In this document: piece after piece, positions 55,140-64,000 of the stretch | Layout: the number at the start of each line of letters is the position of its first letter | Position numbering within the stretch: the first letter of the stretch is position 1 | Source of the DNA: Pleurodeles waltl | Taxonomy: Eukaryota; Chordata; Amphibia; Caudata; Salamandridae | DNA length: 64,000 nt | Direction of reading: 5' to 3' | NCBI RefSeq assembly: GCF_031143425.1 | Contig: NC_090439.1 | Span: 639,035,465 to 639,099,464, forward strand | Translations under genes and position numbers: made by a program | Notes under the pieces: model-generated | What the model was told of the DNA's origin: nothing | What the model saw: the letters and a program-made list of their open reading frames with translations, nothing else | Database searches by the model: none

Positions 55140-58100
55140 TGTTTGAATTTGTAGTGAAATAAAATGGTTTCTTTACACACGTCAATTAGGACAAATGCAC
55201 AGTATTTGAATCAATGTTTCCTAAGTCCACATAGCCTGCAAGACTTAGTCCAAACTTGTTTCCATTGGGGAATAAAATCCCTTGTTAGATATTTTCCCAG
55301 CCTATTAGAAAGAACTTTCAGTTTCATGTATGCAGAGAAATTAGTTTTCTAGTATTGTTGTTGGATTGGTTTGTTATAAGAATTTATTAACATCCTAGAA
55401 TGTCCTTTTCTTGCTATCTGGTCTTTATCATGTAGAAATGAAAGTCTATTTGTGAGTTTATTAACTAATCTATTGAAGGAGGTTAAAGGGAATAGCCCTT
55501 CCCATAGATCATAAAGATTGAGATTGGACAAGGACTCTGTAAAGTAGGCTGACTAATGGTTGAGTTCTATTTTTATGATTTATTTCTGTCCATACCAAGT
55601 GACCAAGAGAGTTTGATGGTAACTACTGTATCTTTTTGCAAATGTTATTGAATGCTCCTCAGTGTACTAGCTCCTGCTTTTGAAGACCAAACTTGAGCTG
55701 GTGTTGTAACCGCTGAAGTTTGCAAACCTTCCAAGAAACTTTGCCTGGGGAATATCCAATAACATGGCATCTTTCCTTCGCAAAATTTCCACACTATAGC
55801 AAAATGTTGGGGATAGTTTGCAAAAGGTGTCATTTAGGATTGGCTTGAGGAAGGGACTCTGTAGGTTATTGAAGAAGGACTTTACAGCAAATAAAATGGC
55901 TCTTGCCATGGTTTTTAAGGAGTCAAAGTGTATGCTGAAATTACAGGTCAAAAGTGAACCCCAAATATGTGTAGGTTGATGGCCTACTCATGATTTCGTC
56001 GAAGAACCATTTTAGGCTCTTTTTCTTTGATCCATATTTGAGTCCAAAATCCAAGGCTTTGATTTTCTGGATGTTCGTTTCCAGGCTATGATTGCTTGAG
56101 AAGACGTATAGTGCTGTTATTGTTCTTTGCAGGCCTACTGGTGTCCGATTTAATAAGACAATATCGTCTTCGTATTGTAAATATGTGACTTTTGCTTAAA
56201 AGTGAAATATGGAGAATGTGAATTGATCTTGCCCAGGGCTTTGTTGACGTCCATTGTGTAGAGGTTGCATAATAGGGGCACTACCATGCAGCCTTGGGTT
56301 AGGCTGGTCGATGTTGAGATTTTTCTTAAAATTGAGATGCCATCACCAGATTTTTTGGTGACCTAGGTCTTAGCATGAAGCAATTCAATTGCATGTGGGG
56401 GGATTTAGGGGATCCCCCAACGTTTTAGTTTAAACCATAATGCTTTTCCTGAAACTTTGTCAAATGCTGACTCCAAGTGCACAAAACAGCACCAGAGAGG
56501 TGGTTTTGCTGCACATATCCCCAGTTAGACTGGGGAGGGCAAGATGATTTGTGGAGGTATCACTTCTAGCATGGAAAATTGTTTGATTCAAGGAGACAAG
56601 GCCTCATTGATCTACCCAGGTCTCAAGACCCCTCAATAACAGGCTAGCAAAAAAGCCTTAACATCAATAGGGACTATTATCTTGTAGTTAAATGGGTCCC
56701 CCTGTGGTGCCCCCTTTAAAACCTGGATGTAACATTGTTCCTCTCCAAGAATTGGGAATAGAGCTGGATGCCAGGCAGTTACTAAATAGGCTGCACAAAG
56801 CTTGAGACCAAAATTCCATATTTGTTTTAAAAAGGGCAGCAGGAAGATTATTTGGCCCTAGTGCACCTATGGCCTTAACATTTGCAAGTACCTTATGAAT
56901 TTTAAGATGGCTATAATTGATACTTATTGTGCCGGCCTGTTTATTATTCACCTGATTGCTAAGATCGACCTGAAGTAGAGTGCTGTACAGCTTCTTTATA
57001 TGAGAAGTCCAAGTTTGTTCTGTGATGTTTGCATTATTTGCCCTGACATCATCCCCCATATCGTTTGGTGTTTTTAGTTCTACAGTTGTGCAGCAGCATG
57101 TCACACACTAGATGTTGGTGAGCATTTGTAGCTTTCCAAGCTTTTTTTTATATCCCTTTGTTAGATTGATTACTATTTCCCTTTGACTTGAGGGTTAGTC
57201 GTCCGTATGAGTTTTGATCCACTGTGGCTTGCAAAAATAAGAAATGCTTCTGCAAGATCATTTGTATAATTCGTCCATTCTTGGACGCAATCCTAAGCTG
57301 CTCTTATTTGACATTTTTTCCTCAGATATTCACCAAGAGTGAAGAACCTGAGTTGACACGAGTATTTTTTCCAAGTTCAGGCCTTTCCATCTTCACCTTT
57401 TTACATTTATGGTTGTAGGCTGGATACAAATGATTATATCTATTATTTGGGTGTTCTTATGCAGTTTAAAATTGATGATTTGAGTACAGTGGTCACTTTC
57501 TGAGTGATAATCTATCTTTAAATTGATGATCTTTGAAAAGAGGTTTAAGCTTCTTACAGAAGAATCAAGAATGGATTGTGATGAAGAAGTGATTCTTGTT
57601 AAGGCTGCTAGTTGATTTCCTTTGCGTCCCTTAAGCATCCTCAAACCAACTGGTAATAATAGTGTGAGGAAGGACTCCCAATCGTATCTCTCCTCTGTGC
57701 ACCAGAAAGCTGCTATATTATCGACCAGTGATGGGTAGGTGGGTTACAATTTGGATCTTGTCATTATTCCTCAATTGGTTCATGTTAAAATATCCACTTA
57801 ATAATTAGTAGGCTTCTGCGTAAGTTGATTTGAAACCACATATTGTGTCCTCTAATGGCTTTAAAAGCTTCGTTTTTTTGTTTGCAGATTGATATAAATA
57901 TTAAGCAATAAAAGTTGCTTTCTTGGATGCTGTGAGTCCCATTTATTTATTGTAATGCCATTCATCCAGGTCAGGTTCAGATTCAATGGCCATTTTGCGC
58001 TGAATTTTATGTGGTACTTACATTGCAAGACCCTTCTTGGATGACCCAGCTTGAATTTCCTTGTTGCAAATTGATGGTATTCCAAGTGACCTATTAAGGG

Positions 58101-58250
58101 GATTGAGGATTCACACCATGTTCCCTGACGTATCTGGATGTCTAAGTTATGCCAATATATACTATTATATGTCTGTGTCCTCCACCATATGTGCTAGACT
58201 GCTGACTTTCCATGAACAAATTGCAAAGAGTACATAAGAATCACTTTGAG
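55140..58250 (-). pseudogene. second CR1/L2-type LINE copy, same family as 32010-36569, heavily broken
   Basis: Minus strand, many frames. Endonuclease traces: KKGLAM and WPLNLNLTWMNGITINKW (about 57900-58000), and DYHSESDHCTQIINFKL (about 57500). RT: VKAIGALGPNNLPAALFKTN and SIPNSWRGTMLHPGFKGG (56688-57104), FVHLESAFDKVSGKALWFKL (about 56420-56490), LTQGCMVVPLLCNLYTMDV (about 56260-56310). C-terminus: SCRLCGLRKH (about 55220-55250). These align block by block with the first copy. Both ends are ragged and no target duplication is seen. Confidence 0.75.
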
Positions 58251-60700
58251 GGTAAGTTTGTGGATTCCAGTCATTACTAATGCATTATTGCTGTCTATAT
58301 TTGGACCCATTGTGTCTCCTGGGAATTTCTGTTTTATTTATATTGTGCTGAATGGCAAGTTCTTTTTTTGAGTGACAGGCTGAGAACTTTGTTTAGGATG
58401 AGCTGATGGTTAACAAAATCTAACTAAATCTTTGTTATTTTACCAGTGTGTTCCAGTGAGTTTGGAGACTTGATGCTGCTTGCACAAAGACTCAATCAGC
58501 AGCCCTTCTTTCATAAGAACTGCTAGGTGACTCTGTGAGCTAAACTGTGTTGTGCCTTGTCATTAGACCATTGTCCCTATAAATTAGATAATGTTTCCAA
58601 GGAGCAGACAAACTATAATTTCTGCTACTTTTCGATTGTACCTCTGCTTTGTACTTTCCAATTGCCTTCCACTTGTTTATTGTACTGTGTTTGTGTTGTC
58701 TTTTTGTGTAGTCTTTGCAGGCATTAGCCACCTCATGTCCAGTTTCCCAATCCCAATCCATACCAACATGTTCCAGGCTTCAGCTTCTGTCCTCTAGCAC
58801 TACTTCCCCTATTCATAAATGCTCTTGTGAACTGGCCCCATATTTTGAGACTGCTCTACGGTTGGTGATGTAAAGTACGTTACAATTCATTTTGTTTTTG
58901 TAACATAACAACAATTTAGAGTGCTCAATCCAATGACATATCTTTTGTCAACACACCTACTTCCACATTTGCAAAGGCCTTGCATTGAGTTTGCATTACT
59001 TTTTAATGCAGACCTGCCATAATATCCTTTTGGGTATTTACAAAAGAACACAAATGGCTATTTGTGTTGCTTTGTTAAAAAAAAAAAAATGCAGCACATT
59101 GCATTATTTTGCATCAGGGCATTCATTCATGGATTTGATGCTAGCTCATATCTACAAAGACTTGGATTTCCACCCAAATCCTGAACTTTCCTAAGGCTGG
59201 TGTAACTAGGAAAAATATCTTTATTTCTCAATATTTCCTCTTTGCATGTGTGAGCATGTATAGCTAGTTTGCAGCACACATGCAAGGAAGAAATAGCCTC
59301 AAAGGATAGTTTTGTGCAGGAATGCCCACCTTACACTATAGCGCAAAGGAGCCTATGCCCTCACTAGACATCTCAAAGTGCTCCTAGCTACAAAATTTGC
59401 AAATAGGCCATTCTTTTAATTTTATTTGTAATGACATGTTGTATATGTGTTTTTCCATGGAATGGGAGACTGCATTCATTTCTGCTTGTTTCAGGCAATG
59501 TTTGTGGTAATATCAGGGAAATCAACAGTAAACACATCCCCACCAACCATAAAGCAGGCCCAAAATCCTCCAAAACAAGGACCCACACATTGACCTATCA
59601 CACAAGCCCACTGGGCACTGCCTGACTGTCCCATAGAGCAGTCTGACTTTGGAGAGAGCAGAAATGTGCCATTTCTTTGAAGATATGGCGCAGTTCTGCT
59701 CTCTCCAGGGGACTCAACGCAGCATGGCAATGTTGCTGTGCAACTTGTTAGTTAGTCTGGTCCCTAATGTGTTGGCACTTGTATTCAATTTAGGGAGCCT
59801 TCATCCGGAAAGGAGGTGTAAATAGTATTTATTCAGTTCGGTATGGAACTCTAGAGTCTTTTGAGCTGTACAAAGATCTGAATTAAAGAATTATTAATAG
59901 AAATCCAACAAATTCTAAGCTACAGACTAGATGAAGGATGGACTGACACATTGATAGTTTTTTCTCTTAATCACCGATGTTTGGCCTTACAGAGCAAGGA
60001 CCTATATCAGTGATAATTTGCTTTCTACAGGGCTTCATAGAACTTCGGTCATGGCTACATAGAAAAGATGGCTCATCCATATACTACCATCAGAAACTAC
60101 AGATGATCACCTTGTGCACCCACAAGCCTTGAGATTACAGACATTCTGACAGAGTATTGGCTCCTAAGAGCAGAAGTCAATCACCTTCACTAAAAGAAAC
60201 TTCTTTAAGCTGCAGAAGAGCTGTATTATAAAGAGTAAACAAATAAGGATTATCAGCAAGGGGCACACAACTTGCACTTGATTAAACTCTTAAGAGCCTG
60301 ATTTGCAAAAGAAAAGGAAGGAGAGTCAGTACTGTACATTCCTATTGTAGACTACATTTATAACTATACTATATTTCATACAAATATCCAGGTGTTGTGT
60401 AGCCATTTTAGTCATAGCTCCATGCACAGTATTTTAGCATACTAGGTCTGCCGCTGTGCACTTTAACCTAGATATATTTTATTTGGCCTAATTTTATTAT
60501 TGTTACAATAGCCATTGATACAGTCTTGTTTTCTTTCTTTCTAACAATTTTTGCCTAGGCCAGCACTATGTTCTCAAACAAGACATTCTTGCGCTCTCTG
60601 TGCTTCTTTCAAGGCTGTAGTAAGATAGGTTGCCAGTGAACGTGGTACAAGTTTTGTCTCTGCCATTCATAGAAAAACACACATCGTTAAGTAGGGACAT
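58251..60700. other. unclassified AT-rich DNA
   Basis: No domain or terminal repeat found. A run of A lies at about 59077-59089. Confidence 0.5.
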
Positions 60701-62758
60701 TTTCTCAGAATATCAGCTGTTTTATTATAAAAACACTTTCCTGTCCCTTACACGTTAGAGGGAGATTCCAGCCGGGGAGAACCAAAACTGTATGCTGATT
60801 GCTGAACGCTTCGCTACAGCTGCTGCTGCAGACTTCAGGCCTTTGCTCAGGTATGGGGGATGATGTCTTCACAGGGGAACCTGAATGACAGAACTAGAGC
60901 TTAAAATGCTGTGCACTATTATAGCCTAGGTAGGAATTAGTCTATTTACTCTAGTCACCCTATGGCAGCGTTATTTCTATGCTTTACTCTCCTTGTCACC
61001 ATTTTAATCTTGTCACGTTGTATCGCCCTGGTTATTGCAGCACATGCTTTGCTATCTAAGATGCAGTCGCTTCATTAAAATCTTATTGAAACATAGACTG
61101 CCTCTGTTTGTCATTGTGTATGTAAGACCAAAGTAACCAAGAGAAAAGGATGAGACGTGAGTGACCACGTTTTCCCTGAGAAATCAATTGTCATGCGCTC
61201 GGCTGCCCAGTCATCCCTGCCCTTGGGTACAGATGAGGCACTGCTAGTTAGCCGGAAAAAAACCCGGATTGGGGCAACAGGTGTCACCCGTATTGGGTCA
61301 GACTCCAGTAGTCTCATTAGAATAGTGAGAGCCTACGCAACACAGGTGTGCTCCTGGGATGCTGCAACTAATGGATCCTATCCAGAGTACTGAAGTCCAT
61401 TACCATTAACACACAAACATGTACCTGCCCACATATAAACATATAGAAATGTACATGCCTACATTTACGCATAAATAAATATTGCCTAGTAAACAGAAAC
61501 AGAGAACTAGAACAATGCATTCAGAACTGATAATATAGTATCAAGGTTCTGAAACAGTTAATGGTAGCAGTCCTTTAAAAAGACTTTGTTAGTCAAAAGG
61601 AGTCTCTTGATTTTCCCTCCAAAATGGTTAGTTTGTTTACCTTCAATATTGATTAAGGTTTGTGACTTTAATGGTTTGTAAAAATCGAATCATTTTTAGC
61701 AAATTAAACATAAAGGCAAATATAGTCTCAGTGGTACTTGTAGAGGGAGAAGACAGTGTCCAATGTGGTGGTCAATGGGCACCAGAGGTCAAGAACACAC
61801 AGGGCTAACAAGAGACCAGACAGATTCCAACTGCTCCATGTATCTCACAATTTTAAAGGGCCAGCTAATCAGGCTGAAGCAAAACATACCTCCTTACTGC
61901 AGCATCTGGCATAGTTCCCTTTCCATAGTCCTTTACACAACCATTGAGAGGGGTAAAACAGGTCAGTGGTGACTGCTGTGACCAGCATTCATCCTTTATC
62001 TAGGCAACCCCAATGACAGATGCACTGATAATGTTTTTAAAGTCTTTCCCCATCACTCACACATTCCTATGTTGTACTATGATATTCATTCCAAAATAAA
62101 GACAAAAGGGCCCCCATCTTCTCTACGCCTCTAAACTTCAATTACAAATATGCCCTGGAAAGTAAATACCTTATCACTTTGTGTGACTCTGCGTCAGTGC
62201 TAAGTCTTGTTAAATGTGACTCCCAGTGTCTCTTTTGTCCTTGATTGGAACTGGGCAGCCAGGAGAGTATTGGGAAGGGTGCTTTTCATTGCAGATGCCA
62301 TATCTGGAGGCTGTTGAGCTTCAGCGAGATTGGACAAAGAAGCTGTGGAAATCCGATGCATCAATAGAAGACTCAAGGGTTCCTGTATAATGAGGATCAT
62401 TTTGGTACATTTGATAAGGCTAAGGTACAAGTTGTGATGGAATCGGGACAATACTTGTAATGTGCTAGGATGATCATGATATCTCAAATAACTTGGGAGA
62501 GGCTTCCCCATAGATTTCTTGTCTCTGCTATATTGTCGAAATTGATATTACTGAACTTGGCAATCAAGTCCAAATGAGAAAAGGACTGTGGGACTAAATT
62601 AACTGATACACAAAGTGATAGAATGCTTGTCTACATTGAAGAGGTTATGAGTAATGCTTGATTAAGACCCACACAGATCGAGTATTTGTATGGAGACTAC
62701 ATCACTAAAACCCTCAAACACAAGATCTACCATACTCACACTAATGCTAGGGCTTTTG
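60701..62758. other. unclassified DNA, slightly higher GC at 60740-60900 and 61150-61390
   Basis: Two short richer stretches stand out but neither shows a known domain. ORFs at 61157-61393 and 62200-62511 (minus) resemble nothing I recognise. Confidence 0.4.
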
Positions 62759-63101
62759 CAGTGCTTAATTTGTAAATAAAAACGTGCCAGTGCCCAAAGC
62801 CCTCCTCTTAAACACGCGGCTGCTGCAATTAAATGTGGGAACACGGAATACTGAGGTGACGTAATCCTGAAGCCATCTCGGGCCTCATTAATCTATATAA
62901 AGCCACTCCCTGCCCCTTCTGCTCACTCTTGCAGCTTTCTGCTTTCTCCCTTTGTGACGCTTTTTCGTTTTTCCCTTCCTCTATTTTCCCATATGTGTCT
63001 TTTGCTCGCAGCAAATGCTTGAGGCAGAAGAATAAGCCCCGGCCCTCAAAAATAAGTGCCGGTGCTCAGCACCGGAAACAATAAGCACAAATTAAGCACT
63101 G
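62759..63101. mobile_element. 343-bp hAT-type MITE with 8-bp target duplication
   Basis: Ends CAGTGCTTAATTTGT and ACAATTAAGCACTG-type complement: the right end reads CACAAATTAAGCACTG. Flanks GGCTTTTG (62751-62758) and GGCCTTTG (63102-63109) form an 8-bp duplication with one mismatch. The CAGTG start and 8-bp duplication fit the hAT superfamily. The interior has CTATATAAAGCC and a CT-rich stretch but no transposase. Confidence 0.75.
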
Positions 63102-63109
63102 GGCCTTTG

Positions 63110-64000
63110 GTATGAGGTGTGTAAGGCTGGCCTAATGCACATGATGAGCTATCCTACTGTTAGCAATTTACTGGGAGCAAGTGCTAACCAGAATCAAGAA
63201 TTAAGATAGCTGTGGGAAATGTACAACATTTCTCCTTAAACCATTATATAGTGGGATTAGATCTGATACCGTAAAACTGTAAATTAATTATGTTTGTTAC
63301 ACTCTGTTACACTCTGTTACTCACAAAGAAATACTCACTGAAACACTGGCTACAGAATTCAGGCCCTATCATTGATAAATGTTCCCAAGTGCTTAGTGGC
63401 TAAGGATAACCACATGGCAAGGATGAGGACTGAGGAAAATTTGGTGGGGGTCATATGGCTATTGCTCTAACTCCACCCCCTGAGGGCTGTACTTGATGAG
63501 TTGTAATTATTGAAATGTATGGTCTACCATGGCTTTTGTACAGATGTTTTTCTACATTCTATGTCACCTCTGGAGAACAGATCCTAGACATTGTTTGATA
63601 AAACATGTATAACATTACTTAATTGGTTTCTTGCCTATTTCCTCCTCCCTATTATATATGAAAACAAATAAAATGTTTGTTTTTTAAACATTTGATAATC
63701 CGGGATTTAAATCAAATTCTTACTTCATGCAAGTTCCCCAGTACCGCATTTAATTTGCTGTGATTAACCGAATAGCCTGCCACAGTTATACATTAACTCA
63801 TTATCTCAAAGGAGGCTGGGATACTTTTTTAAAGATGAAGTATAAAAACAGTGACATCGTTTTCATGTAGAGCAATCTTTTTAAAGAGATTTCAGCACAA
63901 ATAGTCAGGTGTTAATCTCTGTGCTAATCTTTTTGCAAATGACTGAATTTAAAGTCAAAAGGAATGCGATAAATGTCAATCATGTCTGTACACATTTCAA
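63110..64000. other. unclassified AT-rich DNA with a short tandem repeat
   Basis: About 63296-63322 holds just under three copies of a 10-bp unit (GTTACACTCT). Nothing else is supportable. Confidence 0.5.

Noticed and set aside
60770..60851. Possible small exon bounded by AG and GT (GTTAG ... GCTCAG/GTATGG)
   Set aside because: Short, no coding signal that I recognise, and AG/GT pairs are too common to support it alone.
61157..61393. 78-aa ORF in a slightly GC-richer stretch
   Set aside because: No recognisable domain and length is within chance for this base composition.
62200..62511. 103-aa minus-strand ORF
   Set aside because: Matches no family I can name and has no supporting context.

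Overview
The window looks like intergenic DNA from a large, repeat-rich vertebrate genome. An amphibian, most likely a salamander, is my inference. The reasons are the co-occurrence of Penelope-like elements, a Gmr1-type Ty3/gypsy element, L1, CR1/L2-type LINEs, PIF/Harbinger elements, a Tc1 element and GC-rich foldback satellites, all nested in one another, with no host gene, tRNA or rRNA recognisable in 64 kb. Only one long ORF is intact and interpretable: a Tc1-type transposase.

Layout. 1-2500: degraded Penelope-like element (PLE1, minus strand) running off the left edge. 2558-12432: a block bounded by TTAA and imperfect inverted ends. It holds, in order, a train of perfect hairpins, a GC-rich foldback satellite with a 355-bp dimer unit, a 373-bp satellite (partly a 756-bp dimer) and a unique right arm. 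I propose it is one piggyBac-type non-autonomous element. 12565-17224: PLE2 (minus strand), RT plus GIY-YIG with three in-frame stops, flanked by direct pseudo-LTRs. 18587-18719: small Harbinger-type MITE. 19690-20578: L2-like LINE remnant cut by the next element. 20579-29846: Gmr1-type Ty3/gypsy element (gag, PR, IN, RT, RNase H) with a very long 5' LTR that contains a Tc1 element (23547-25099). 29850-30420: PLE fragment with a hammerhead ribozyme.

31787-38100: a second piece of the same gypsy LTR, split by a CR1/L2-type LINE (32010-36569) with a 12-bp target duplication. 39496-43802: Harbinger element 1. 44746-45037: MITE. 46371-54960: Harbinger element 2, split by a full-length L1-type element (46726-52689) with a 12-bp target duplication. 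55140-58250: second copy of the CR1/L2-type LINE. 62759-63101: hAT-type MITE with an 8-bp duplication. The rest is AT-rich DNA in which I see nothing.

The pieces do not form a pathway; they record successive insertions. The relative order is readable: gypsy LTRs, then Tc1 and the LINE into them; Harbinger 2, then L1 into it. The most interesting signals are hammerhead-ribozyme folds in the PLE flanks, including three copies of a fold in which the core C3-G8 pair is swapped to G3-C8, and the 9.9-kb TTAA-bounded block built almost wholly of hairpins and tandem repeats.
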